Positions 11,538 to 23,300 of a stretch of DNA of 64,000 nucleotides are shown in pieces. The DNA is taken from assembly GCF_024323335.1 (NCBI RefSeq), contig NC_066581.1:433522136-433586135 (forward strand), written 5' to 3'. Each line of letters opens with the position of its first letter. Within the stretch, counting starts at the first letter, position 1. This DNA is from Lathyrus oleraceus. Taxonomy: Eukaryota; Streptophyta; Magnoliopsida; Fabales; Fabaceae. The notes beneath the pieces are model-generated. The model did no database searches. It saw nothing but the letters and a program-made list of their open reading frames with translations, and was not told the DNA's origin. The translations under genes and the position numbers were made by a program.

Positions 11538-12544
11538 CTGAAGTTTCAGTAGAGGAAAACACACTTGGAGTTACACTGGGAGATTCACTTGAGAAAAAGA
11601 AAAAAGTAAAATACTCTGAGGTTTCCTTGGAACAAAACCCTGAGGAAAAAGATAGTGAGAGAAGAACTAACAGAGTTCAGAGCAGCCTCCAAACCCTGAA
11701 GGGAACTCAACTGCACAGAATCACCTCTGCCTCACATAAACCCTAAAGATTGTTTTGTAACCCTCACGGGTGCAACTCAATTTCAATCAAGCTCTCCAAT
11801 CAGTTTTGCCCTATATCCATCATCTTTATGCCTTTAATTTGAATGCTCTAAATGTATGAGGTATTATGGGTGAATTTGATACCCTTTTGATGCATGTGTT
11901 TGACAAGAGGTTTAGGCCTCCTACCCTTGGTTGCTTTTTGTGAGTTTTTTTGTGAATTTTGATGGAATTATTCATGTGGTTACATTTTGATTTAGGGGCA
12001 ACTCTTGGTTACCCTATTTTGTTTCTCTAACCTGTTTGTTGAGTTTTTTTTGTGAAGGCTCACATGACGTTTGCAGGGATAACTTGCGTGGTTTCCCACT
12101 TTATTTGTGGGATACCCCCTGGAGGTTCATTCTGATTACCTGTACTGACTCACTTTCTTTGATGATGTTAGCTTGGAAGGATCTCAGGGTTTATCGTTCC
12201 TTTAATTGCTGTTACTTCGGATCTTTATCCGTGTGGTACTTTTACATTTTTCCCGCATTTTACTGCTTTCCTAGCTGGAAGACCTCGATAGGAGGCAATG
12301 TTTTTGTGTTTACTTTATGCAGGTTCCTTTGTCCAGGGTTAAGAGCTATGAGGTCTTATCCTCATTACCCTTTTGCATGCGCGTTCCTACAACACAAACA
12401 AACCCTAAAACCCAAAGCAACATGTTATCTCCTTCTACTACAGGCGAGTAAGTCTCCAAAGGTCGAGCATCCGGTAGATTGCGTAGTAACGTTGTTCATC
12501 AAAAACCCAATCCATAACCCCGTAGTTAGCCGAACTACGACTTG

Positions 12545-12692
12545 CTCTGATTCTCATTCCAGATGAGATACGTAGGCATAAGACGCGATGTCTTAGCGAG
12601 CACACATCCCCCAACCGATAGGTCAGCCGAGCTACGAAGACTCTGATTCTCATATTCAGATGAGATACGTATGCAGTGGATGCGACATCCGC
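12545..12692 (+). other. Tandem double-hairpin modules around TACGTAGGCA in the LTR
   Basis: Module 1 has the stem TCTCAT/ATGAGA, then TACGTAGGCA (12569-12578), then the stem TAAGAC/GTCTTA with loop GCGAT (12579-12595). Module 2 has the stem TCTCAT/ATGAGA with a different loop, then TACGTATGCA (12666-12675), then the stem GGATG/CATCC with loop CGA (12678-12690). The second stem differs in sequence between modules but stays paired. Predicted by eye as a structured RNA element. Confidence 0.6.
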
Positions 12693-13004
12693 GCGAGTCA
12701 TTTCTCTTAACCTTTTTAGTAAATAAACACATTAGGTAAACCCATACCCTTTAGACAAAAACCACAAAAGTGGATCCCGTAGAGTACTATGGATGCGTAG
12801 GGGTGCTAATACCTTCCCTTCGCATAACCGACTCCCGAACCCAAGATTTGGTTGCGAGACCCCGTCTTGTCCTTTCCTTTTTCAGGTTTACATCGAGCGT
12901 TTCCTTTCCCTCCTTTGGGATGAATAACGCACGGTGGCGACTCTTCTGTCATTTTCTTTCGCCGGTTGTTTTTTTTCGCGCACTGTATTTTTCAGGTTGC
13001 GACA

Positions 13005-16000
13005 CATATGAAAATGATTCCAACAGCAACGTTACTCATAATAACATTCCAAACAACTTTCATGTTGAAGTCTAGAGCTATTTTTGCTTGGAAAGTCAGT
13101 TTTTATGGTGAAAGATTATAAGTCATTTTGTCTGAACCCTAGTTAGGACGTCAACTTCTCAAGACCATAACATACTCAATTTTTGTAATATGAAATCCAT
13201 TCAACTTACATAATTTAATTCACTATTTTCTCTTCAACTTTGATGTTTGGAGGTAGTTCAAATTCAACTTGCAAATGCTTGTTCCTAGAGGAAACATTAT
13301 AGGTCATTTTGGGTCATTACCATTGAACAAACGATTTTCCTCAACTTCTAAAATGCATAAATCCTTCATGAAAAATCCAAATGAGGTCAAATTTGTGACC
13401 AACTTGAATAGGATTGAAATATCTACATCTTTGATGAAGGAACTGTTTCCATTTAAAGTCCATAGAAAAAGTTATTCAAGGTGGAAGAAGTGAATATTTG
13501 ACTTGGTACTTAGAAAATTTTCAAATATGTTTGATTTTCCAAACTTCCATCTCAAAATTCAGCATGATCCAGGCTTAAAATGGAAAATGCGTTCAACATG
13601 AAAGATGTTCCCCTTGATCTCACCTTTCTAAAAAAACCAATATCATCTCATTTGGATCAATTTTGAAGGGCTTGCGCATGAGGGTAATGCATGGCACCAT
13701 TCGGAAGATTCTCATGACCAATTTCCATTCCACATTGCATGGCTTCATGAATTGCCTTCAGCATTACATATGCACGATTTTGGACCAATTCCAATCATTC
13801 TTTGGGCCTAGCACACACCCATGCAAGCTTGCATGAGGTTATTCTATTTTTGGATATTTGAAAGGAAGTGTGTAGAAAACATGTGATGAGCCTATAAATA
13901 CAAGCACCCTGAGCTCAGAAATAAAGAAACAACTTGCCCAAGCTTTGCCAAGACAAATCAGACGCCTCACTCCATAGAAATTCTTGAAAATTTCATTGAA
14001 ATCGAGTTTGAATTTCACCTTCTGTTTTAAAGTTCAAACTCCAAGAATTCATTACCCTTTCAATCTCAATTGATCACTGCAAGCAAGAGGAAGAGGAATC
14101 AAGCAAATCCATATCAAGATCAAGCAGATTTCAATCTACTCGAAGGTGAAAATTCAGAAACTTCATCTCTTCGATTCTCTCTCAATTCTTCATTATTCTT
14201 TGTGATTTTTGGTTGGCTGAAGTCCTACCAATGTAGGCAAAAAGATTGAGTTGCTTTAAGGTCAAATCGAAGTAACTTAGTTCATGATCCTCAAAATTGA
14301 AATCCCTGTATCTTTTTATATACTTGGAATTGGAGAAAATTGAGGTCAGATTCGTGATCCTGGGCATTTTTGTCTTCAAATTAGTGTCCTTGTTTTCCAT
14401 TTTTCATGAAGTTTAGGTTGGACCAGTCTGGTGGTCCTCACCGGAGAAGATGACCGAAGCTAGGGCTCCAGTGGTGTGTTGGCAAGGTTCCAACCATCTG
14501 ATCTTGGTCCAACGTTTTAATCTTAGCCCTTGCTTTTGCATACCACGCGTTAACTGAGGTGTTGGATGGAAGCGCACGCTTGGCCATCATATTTTCCACC
14601 TAAGTTAACGAGGGAGATCTGATGGCCATTGTTTTTTTGTATTTTCTGATTTTTCATTTAATTGCTTTATTTTGTTTAATTCATAATAGTTTCATTTTTA
14701 ATCCAAAAAATATGGGACTTTCACCAAAAATATTTAAATATTTTTACCTTTCATTTTCTGAATTAAAATTATTTTTTGGATTAATTTTGATATTTTTCAT
14801 GAATTAAATGTTTTTATGCATATTTTTAATTATTTAAAAATACTTTTGACTTTTTAAAAATCATGAATTTTTTTGTCTAAGGTCCTTTGACCTTGTTTGA
14901 CCTAGGATAAATCTCTTGGCCATTTATTTGTTGTTTTGAAGAGATTTTAGGTTTTGACCAAATTAAATTGTATTTTAATGCATTTTTAATTTATTAATTG
15001 TGTAAAAATTGTGTTAAGTCATTTTTATGGTTTTGTGATGTTTGACTATTTGTTTGGGCCTTGGTCAAGGTTGATTTGACTTTTGTTTGATTAAAATCAT
15101 TGGATTTTGGGAATTGATGAAATATACATTTCATCTTCCAAAATGAATGAATGATTTTAATTTGATAAAATTCCCCCCATGATCAATTTGTGTTTCTCTC
15201 ATTCCCCTCCCCCTTCATCTTCATCCCTATTATTTCCCATTCCTCTCATTGACCAATGAAGTCTCAATATCCTAAGGCTAATTGGTTCATCAATGACCTT
15301 GTGTCAGATGAACCAATACATGTATGGATGAGATAGGTTCATCCCTTTTGATCTTTTCTTTTAGTGTGTGGTATGTTTTAGGAGTTTGGTTCATTATACC
15401 AAATCTCTAACATGCATTAACACCTAAACTTTTATTGTCCGGCCTCAGATAGTTGTGACTTCTACATAAGTCCAATTACGATTGCTTAACATAGAGCTAA
15501 ATTTGACCCTAAAGGCATTGAACTCTAGTAACTGAGATTGTAAGTCTCCCATCTTTCATGGTATTGTTTGGAAACTTGGCCTTTTTTCCTTCCTATGGAA
15601 GATGTCTTAGTTCAAGGATCCATGCTTGTTAATAGATGGTTGGGTGTTCTCCAAAGAATGACTTAATCAATTGAAAAACAAAACATCACTAACATTCAAT
15701 TAACCTTGACTAACATTTGACTAACTCTTGTTAATATTGCTTTTACTTTCAAGTTATTTACTTTATGGAATTTAATTTCTAAGTCATTTATTATTCATTT
15801 CCATTTACATTTCATTAAACTTGTTTATGTTTATGCCATTTTCACTTTGCTCATTTAAGCCATATATTGTGATTGTATATATTTGTTTGTGTATTTTGAT
15901 TGTACTTGTGGTCTTAGGACCTTAAAATACCTAATAAACAAGAAAAAACCCTAAAAAATGTTGAGTGGACTGTTGAGTTTTATCTGAACTTCTGGACTTA

Positions 16001-16378
16001 GGATTAGGCAACATTCCATATGCAAAAGGACTTGGCCAATGCCAACATTTTGAGACCAAGTTATTAAGATTTGAGCCTTCATCTGATGCAAGTATTGGGA
16101 TTCACTTAAAAGTATCTGCTATATGGTCTTGATGCAACTGTGACTTTGATCTTGTGTCTGATGCTTTATTCTGAGTTAATCAAGGAGTATTTCATCTGCT
16201 ACATAAGAAGACAAAGAAGACTGCTAGCTATGGGATTTGCTTGCTTGGATGTGGCTATCTTTATTTGATGCCTTGATTTCCTTGATGTCTGATATTGCTA
16301 ATTGCTTGTTGAAAATTGCTTGATTCAAAGTCCAAAGGGAAAATGGGTTTTCTATAAGACATTCTTGTCTGTTGGATT
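13005..16378 (+). mobile_element. Divergent plus-strand Ogre LTR, left fragment
   Basis: AT-rich noncoding sequence with no primer site or coding domain, continuous in register with 28861-29607 across the minus Ogre insertion (duplication GGATT at 16374-16378 and 28861-28865). It contains a TATA-like CCTATAAATA (13891-13900). The fragment around 13850-14200 matches, in inverted orientation, the LTR at 34100-34582. Its 5' end is lost left of the plus Ogre. Small open frames here (13269-13493, 14182-14400 and 14622-14807) show no protein family. Confidence 0.7.
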
Positions 16379-18007
16379 TGTCGCAACCTGAAAAATACAG
16401 TGTGCGAAAAAACAACCGGCGAAAGAAAATGACAGAAGAGTCGCCACCGTGCGTTATTCATCCCAAAGGAGGGAAAGGAAACGCTCGAAGTAAACCTGAA
16501 AAGAGGAAAGGAAAAGACAAGGTCTCGCAACCAAATCTTGGGTTCGGGAGTCGGTTATGCGAAGGGAAGGTATTAGCACCCCTACGCATCCGTAGTACTC
16601 TACGGGATCCACTTTTGTAGTTCTTGTCTAAAGGGTGTGAGTTTATCTTGTGCTGTTTACCAAAAAAAAAAGGGTTAAATGAAAATGACTCGCGTGGATG
16701 TCGCATCCACTGCATACGTATCTCATATGAATATGAGAATCAGAGTCTTCGTAGCTCGGCTGACCTATGGGTTGGGGGATGTGTGCTCGCTAAGACATCG
16801 CGTCTTATGCCTACGTATCTCATCTGGAATGAGAATCAGAGCAAGCCGTAGTTCGGCTAACTACGGGGTTATGGATTGGGTTTTGGACTAACGACGTCAC
16901 TACGCAATCTACCGGATGCTCGACCTTTGGAGACTTACTCGCCTGTAGTAGAAGGAGTAAACGTGTTGCTTTGGGTTTTAGGGTTTGGGATGCTCGAGGG
17001 CAAACAGGCAGTCCTTGACGAAGGAACCGCGCTACATGTGGGGATATGAATACAAAACACAAAACATGTATCTCAAAGTAAAATGCCACCAAGGGGCTCA
17101 AACATTGCCTCCTATCGAGGTCTTCCAGCTAAGAAAGCGATAAAGTATAAGAAAGGGAAAAAATTACCACACGGATAAAGATCCGAAGTTACAGCAATTA
17201 AAGGAATGGGAAACCCAGGGATCCTTCCAAGCTAAACACCATCAAAGAAAGTGAGTCAGTACAGGTAATCGGAATGAAACCTCTAGGGGTATCCCACAAA
17301 TAAAGTGGGAAACCACGCAAGTTATCCCTGCAAAAGTCATGTGCCTTCACAAAAACTCAACAAAAGGGTTAGTGAAACAAAATAGGGTAACCAAGAGTTG
17401 CCCTCAAATCAAAATGTAACCACATGAATCATGCCCTTTCAATTCACAAAAAGCAATAAAGGGTAGGAGGCATAAACCTCTTGTCAAACACATGCATCAA
17501 AAGGGTATCAAATTCACCCATAATACCTCATATATTTAGAGCATTCAAATTAAAGGCATAAAGATGATGGATATAGGGCAAACCTGATTGGAGAAGAAAA
17601 ATCAAATGGCAGGGTTTGCTTGAGCTGAAAGTCTGTGAGTCATAATGAACCTTTCAGAGTTGCCTGGAGGTTGCTGCAGAGTAGTTCCTAGGTTTCCTTC
17701 TCTCACTATCTTTTTCCTCGTGGTTTTGTTCTAAGGAAACCTCAGAGTACTTTTGCTTCTCTCCCTTTTTCTCAAGTGAATCTCCCAGTGTAACTCCAAG
17801 TGTAACTCCTCTACTGAAACTTCAGTATTTATAGACTGATTTTCGTGGGTAGTGGGCTCAAATGAGGGAGACCCAAGTCCAAAATAATTTGTTATATTTT
17901 ATTTATTTATTTAATTAATTAATTAATTAATTAAATTTTTTTTTTTTCGTTTTTTTTTTTTTTTTTTTTTTTCAAGAAAAATGAAGGGTAAATTTTGGGG
18001 TATTACA
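16379..18007 (-). repeat. 3' LTR of the minus Ogre
   Basis: 1629 bp. On the minus strand it runs from TGTAATACCCC (18007) to GGTTGCGACA (16379). It carries the TATA box, an A/T low-complexity tract (about 17895-17975) and two TACGTAGGCA hairpin modules (about 16690-16840). Confidence 0.92.
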
Positions 18008-18019
18008 GCTGCCCCTATT
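18008..18019 (-). other. Polypurine tract of the minus Ogre
   Basis: The minus strand reads AATAGGGGCAGC directly before the 3' LTR, the expected plus-strand primer for reverse transcription. The same tract is found at 11340-11351. Confidence 0.75.
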
Positions 18020-18264
18020 AAATCAACTGGAGACCCGGAAAGAAGATGGCAGTTGCTTTCGTACTTTCGAGGTATCAAGGGATTGAATACAATAAAAGCC
18101 CAAAAATTTGCACTGAAGTGAAGTGAAGTAACAATATCTGTCAGAATCAGCAAAGAGGTGGTCTTGAAAGAAGAATCCGTCTGGTACGGTGAGAGTCAGT
18201 CTGAATATCGAAAAAGAATTATAAACTGGATACCAAAATAAATGGTAACACAGAAATAACCTTG

Positions 18265-18833
18265 GCCTGAATGCCGCTCAGCAGTCTGAATACTGGAAAG
18301 GATTTCGATCTGAACATCGGAAAATTGGCCTGAATGCCACAAGTCGCATCGACCTAAACGTCGGAAACTTCTTCGATCTGAACATCGGAAAGACTTGGCC
18401 TGAATGCCACAAGTCGCATCGACCTGAACGTCGGAAACTTCTTCGATCTGAATATCGGAAAGACTTGGCCTGAATGCCACAAGTCGCATCGACCTGAACG
18501 TCGGAAACTTCTTCGATCTGAATATCGGAAAATTGGCCTGAATGCCACTTCGGTCTGGATACCAGAAAACTGGCCTGAATGCCACTTCGGTCTGGATACC
18601 GGAAAACTGGCCTGAATGCCACTTCGGTCTGAATACCGGAAAAACTGGCCTGAATGCCACTTCGGTCTGAATACCGGAAAAACTGGCCTGAATGCCACAA
18701 GTCGCATCGACCTGAACGTCGGAAACTTCTTCGATCTGAACATCGGAACACTGGCCTGAATGCCACTTCGGTCTGGATACCGGAAAACTGGCCTGAATGC
18801 CACTTCGGTCTGGATACCGGAAAACTTCATGCC
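18265..18833 (-). repeat. 3' tandem repeat array of the minus Ogre
   Basis: Two alternating related units. One is about 38 bp (CTTCGGTCTGGATACCGGAA... TGGCCTGAATGCCAC, about six copies). The other is about 70 bp, in which the core is extended by AAGTCGCATCGACCTGAACG (about four copies). All three minus-strand frames are open across part of the array only because of the unit composition, so those frames are not genes. The position between pol and the 3' LTR fits the known hypervariable Ogre repeats that can seed satellites. Confidence 0.9.
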
Positions 18834-18884
18834 TGTCAGTATTGGCAGAAATAGGGAATGATAATAGAGGCGGCGCATGGGCCA

Positions 18885-19650
18885 ATGACACTTGCTGGGG
18901 ATAACAAAGGTAAGTCATGAACAATCTTCAGTCTGAGTACTGGAAATAACTTCGAGCTTATCACTTGGGATACCGAGAATGTTTTATGCTTACATGCGTA
19001 TGTTTGAATTTTTCAATGGCGTAATGCTCCATGAAAATGGAAATGCTACGCGATTTGGAATGATGCAATGCAATATGATTCTACATGCAAGGATGCGAAA
19101 TGCTGGGTAGAATGCCAAGTCGAGGCAAGGGGATCTGCTGGGGAAATGATTACCATCCTCTGGGCTCTGGCCAGGCTGCTGGAGATACACACCACAATGA
19201 ACTCTGTGGGGAGATGACTAGCCATGCGGTGTTCTGGCCATACCGAGACTCTGATCGGGGAAAGAATGGCATTGGAAGCCTGCTGCTGAGGAGAGCTACA
19301 CTGATTCTGGCAACCACAGTTTGCGAGAGATGACTCAGCAGGGGGAGCAAACACTGATACGGTACTGAGGTTCTGCTTCAAGAAAAGAAACCATGGATCT
19401 GGCATTGGGATTATCGATCTGGCATCGAACTCTAAGGAGCAGCCACTTCTGCTGGGAAGATACAGTCTGGCACTGTCAACTCCGCTGGGGAGTGTATGTC
19501 CTGAAACAACCGCTTGGGGAAGTACGGTGGTGAGAAACTGTTGGGGATTGAAGAATCCAACGCTCTGATCAGCTCTGCAGGGATAAGACACCGAATTTGT
19601 CTGTTGGTGACTTCACTGGGGAAGATATTCACGATCATCTGCAGGGAATT
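18885..19650 (-). repeat. Dispersed short repeats complementary to the Ogre primer binding site
   Basis: At least a dozen copies of a degenerate GACTCTGCTGGGGA motif on the plus strand, which is antisense to the element. Examples are near 18891, 19133, 19201, 19247, 19331, 19445, 19478, 19509, 19535, 19571, 19610 and 19636. In the element's sense transcript each reads as TCCCCAGCAGA-like. This is complementary to the element's own primer site TGGCGACTCTGCTGGGGAC and resembles the tRNA 3' end. Confidence 0.6.
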
Positions 19651-20120
19651 TTAAGGAAATGCCCCGAGGGCATCTGTTCTGAATAGACGATCCAAAGCAC
19701 TTCAAATTTACAGCAATTTTAGATGTTTATTAAGCATGTACCTGTAAAGCCCTTATGTGTCATGATGCAATGTTTATCAAAAATTCGGACGTCATTTTTG
19801 CAAACAAAATAGTAAAATGAAAACAGAGATATACTGAATAACATGATTTTATTGATTGAATGGCCTCTGAATAGGCATTTACATCAGGAAGCAATCCCTA
19901 GAAAGAGGTAATCGCACAAAAGATAAAAACAGAAATTAATCTAATGGCAATGTGAAATGGATTTCTATTGGGTTCCAATTCTGCTATGACTTGCTCGTCT
20001 TCAAGATCCTCCAGATGATCAGCCTTCTGAAAAGGTGATTGGACTGTTTCCTACCTTTCGAAAATTTCCAGTCATTGGCACGAGATGAGATTCAGAACTA
20101 CTCAGAACGCAGTCATTCGT
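19651..20120 (-). other. Noncoding 3' region of the minus Ogre
   Basis: AT-rich segment between the primer-site-like repeats and the short repeats below pol. No coding domain, RNA gene or promoter was recognised. Confidence 0.5.
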
Positions 20121-20124
20121 TTAA

Positions 20125-20337
20125 TCCCTAACTTTTGCCTGGATCGCCCTTTTCGGGTTTTCAATCCATCGGGATACCCATTTTTGCCTAAGTTGCCTTT
20201 TCAGGTTTTCAACTTACCGGGTGTACGCTCTTTTCATTTTTAATCCCTAATTTTTGCCCGAACCTTTTCATTTTCTTGGTTCGTCGGGATGCCCATTTTT
20301 GCCTGGACTATTCTTTTTACTGTCCAGCGGGTCTATT
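20125..20337 (-). repeat. Short degenerate tandem repeats immediately downstream of pol
   Basis: Three to four copies of a roughly 60-70 bp unit, seen on the plus strand as TTTTTGCCTGGAT... CTTTTCGGGTTTTCAA... CATCGGGATACCCAT (about 20133, 20187, 20253 and 20297). They begin at the pol stop codon and occupy the 3' untranslated region. Confidence 0.65.
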
Positions 20338-23300
20338 TTATGCGAAGTATTTTTTAACTGCGTCTGAGTTCACAGGGGAAGTGAAGTTTTCACCATCCAT
20401 AGTTGCAAGCATTAAAGCCCCACCATCAAAAACCTTGGTGACAATATACAGTCCATCATAGTTAGGAGTCCACTTGCCCCTGTGATCTGTCTGAGGAGGA
20501 GGGATCCTTTTCAACACTAAATCTCCGACTTGGAAACAACGAGGACGCACCTTCTGATCAAAAGCTCTCTTCATCCGACTCTGATACAACTGCCCATGAC
20601 AAATGGCTGCCATTCGCTTCTCTTTGATAAGACTCAACTCATTGAACCTTGTCCGAATCCATTCATCTTCGTCTAACTTGACATCCAACAGGACTCTTAG
20701 AGAAGGAATCTCCGCTTCAACAGGTAGGACTGCTTCCATACCATACACAAGGGAGTAAGGGGTTGCCCCGGTCGATGTACGTACCGAAGTGCGGTACCCA
20801 TGCAAGGCGAAGGGTAGCATCTCATGCCAATCTCTGTACGTGACGACCATCTTCTGCACAATCTTCTTTATGTTCTTATTTGCCGCCTCAACAGCGCCGT
20901 TCATCTTAGGGCGGTAAGGGGAAGAATTGTGATGCTGAATGTTGAAGTTCTGACACAACTCCTTCATCATTTTGTTGTTGAGATTAGAACCATTATCAGT
21001 AATGATTCTTTCGGGAATCCCGTAGCGACAAATGATTTCTTTCTTGATGAAACGGGCAACCACATGTCTGGTGACATTTGCGAACGACGCTGCCTCGACC
21101 CACTTGGTGAAATAGTCGATGGCAACAAGGATGAAGCGATGCTCATTGGAAGCAGTCGGCTCAATCTTTCCAATCATGTCAATACCCCACATAGCAAACG
21201 GCCACGGCGAAGACATCACATTCAGAGGATTCGGCGGTACATGCACCTTATCAGCATAAATCTGGCATTTATGACACTTCCGAGCATACTTGAAACAATC
21301 TGATTCCATGGTCATCCAATAATAACCCGCTCTCAACAATTTCTTAGCCATTGCATGTCCACCGGCATGAGTACCGAAGGAACCTTCATGAACTTCCTGC
21401 ATTAACATGTCCGCCTCGTGTCTGTCCACGCATCTGAGCAAAACCATGTCGAAGTTCCTCTTATACAGCACATCGTCTTTGTTCAAGAAGAAACTGCCTG
21501 CCAATCTTCTCAAAGTCTTTCTGTCATTGTTGGATGCCCCTGCAGGGTACTCTTGATTCTTCAGAAAGCACTTGATATCGTGATACCAGGGCTTGTCATC
21601 GACTACCAGTTCAGCAGCAAACACATACGCGGCCCTGTCAAGGCGCATCACATCGATCCTGGGAGCACGGTTCCAACGAATTACCTTGATCATGGAGGAT
21701 AGAGTAGCAAGTGCGTCTGCCATCTGGTTCTCATCACAAGGTATATGATACAATTTTACTGTTGTGAAGAAAGTCAACAGTCTTCTCGTGTAATCTCTGT
21801 AGGGGACCAGAGTGGGCTGGAGAGTATTCCAATCACCATTCACTTGATTGATCACCAGAGCTGAATCTCCAAAGATGTCCAAAGTCTTGATTCTCAAATC
21901 AATGGCTTGCTCAATACCCAAAATACAGGCCTCGTACTCAGCTTCATTATTTGTGCACTCAAAAGTCAGACGAGCGGTGAAAGGCATGTGGGCACCCTTC
22001 GGAGTTGTAATGACAGCGCCAATTCCACTTCCTCTAGCATTGACAGCCCCATCAAACAACAAAGTCCACTTTTCGTTTGGATCAGGTCCCTCCTCAACAA
22101 CTGGCTCTTCACAGTCTTTTATCTTGAGGAACATGATGTCTTCATCAGGGAATTCAAACTTCATCAGTTCATAATCATCAATCGGCTGCTCGGCAAGGTA
22201 GTCTGACAGAATACTACATTTGATGGCCTTCTGTGACGTATACTGAAAAACATACTCTGTTAAAATCATTTGCCAACGAGCGACCCTTCCGGTGAGAGCT
22301 GGCTTCTCGAATATGTATTTGACTGGATCCATCTTAGAAATCAACAAGGTAGTATGGTTCAGCATATACTGCCTTAGTCGGCGAGCAGCCCAGGCCAAAG
22401 CACAGCAAGTTTTCTCAAGCTGCGAATATTTGATTTCACAGTCGGTAAACTTTTTGCTAAGGTAGTATATGGCATGCTCTTTTCGACCAGACTCGTCATG
22501 CTGTCCCAATACACACCCCATCGAGTTCTCGGTCACTGACAGGTACATTATCAGAGGTCTCCCAGGAACTGGAGGTATAAGGATTGGAGGTTTCTGTAGA
22601 TACTCTTTTATCTTCTCGAAAGCCCTTTGACAATCTTCATTCCACCTGATAGCCTGATCTTTCCTCAGTAATTTGAGAATTGGCTCACACGTGGTTGTTA
22701 GGTGAGAGATGAACCTTGCAATGTAGTTCAACCTCCCTAAGAAACTACGGACTTGCTTCTCCGTTCTTGGCTCAGGCATTTCCTGTATTGCTTTCACTTT
22801 GTCAGGATCCACCTCAATCCCTTTTTCACTAACAATAAAACCCAACAATTTTCCAGATCTCACCCCGAAAGTACACTTGTTCGGATTAAGTCTCAGTTTG
22901 AATTTCCTCAAACGCTCAAACAGTTTCTTCAAATTCACCAAATGTTCTTCTTCTGTCTGAGATTTGGCAATCATATCATCCACATAAACCTCGATTTCAT
23001 GATGAATCATATCATGGAACAGAGTTACCATAGCTCGTTGATATGTTGCTCCGGCATTTTTCAGACCAAACGGCATCACCTTGTAGCAGAAGGTGCCCCA
23101 TGGGGTTATGAAAGTTGTCTTTTCCATGTCTTCTGGTGCCATCTTGATTTGGTTATAGCCAGAAAAACCATCCATGAAGGAGAATACCGAGAACTGAGCT
23201 GTATTATCTACCAAAACGTCGATGTGAGGTAATGGGAAATCATCTTTAGGGCTAGCTCTGTTCAGATCCCGATAGTCGACACACATCCGTACCTTTCTGT

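Larger units (their letters stand above)
1867..13004 (+). mobile_element. Plus-strand Ogre/Tat-type Ty3/gypsy element, pol deleted, 5' LTR outside the window
   Basis: The element comprises 5' leader (1867-2363), ORF1, a broken gag, a 3' repeat region, polypurine tract and 3' LTR (11352-13004). Leader, gag, repeats and LTR all match the minus-strand Ogre at 16379-28860, so both belong to one family. The 5' LTR and primer site lie left of the SIRE insertion and outside the window. Everything between the middle of gag (about 5461) and the 3' repeats is missing, so protease, reverse transcriptase and integrase are gone. The 3' repeat region is interrupted by a solo LTR (5672-11043). After the 3' LTR the flank begins CATAT (13005), a candidate target duplication. 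Confidence 0.85.
11352..13004 (+). repeat. 3' LTR of the plus Ogre
   Basis: A 1653-bp LTR starting TGTAATACCCCAAAATTTAC and ending TTCAGGTTGCGACA. It is clearly related to, but more diverged than, the LTR pair of the minus Ogre. A TATA box (CTATAAATA) is at 11529-11537. An A/T-rich low-complexity tract lies at about 11395-11480. The downstream half carries two copies of the hairpin-TACGTAGGCA-hairpin module (12545-12595 and 12645-12692). Confidence 0.88.

Noticed and set aside
18265..18833. CRISPR-like array
   Set aside because: Units are contiguous with no unique spacers, it lies inside an Ogre 3' region, and the sequence is a plant genome.
18196..18924. Overlapping open frames of 242, 174 and 162 residues rich in GIQTEVAFRP-type repeats
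   Set aside because: Translations of the 38/70-bp tandem array in three frames. The unit length and composition keep frames open, and there is no conserved domain or start context.
20824..23232. Plus-strand frames of 60-159 residues across the Ogre pol
   Set aside because: Antisense shadows of the minus-strand pol, which has all expected catalytic motifs.
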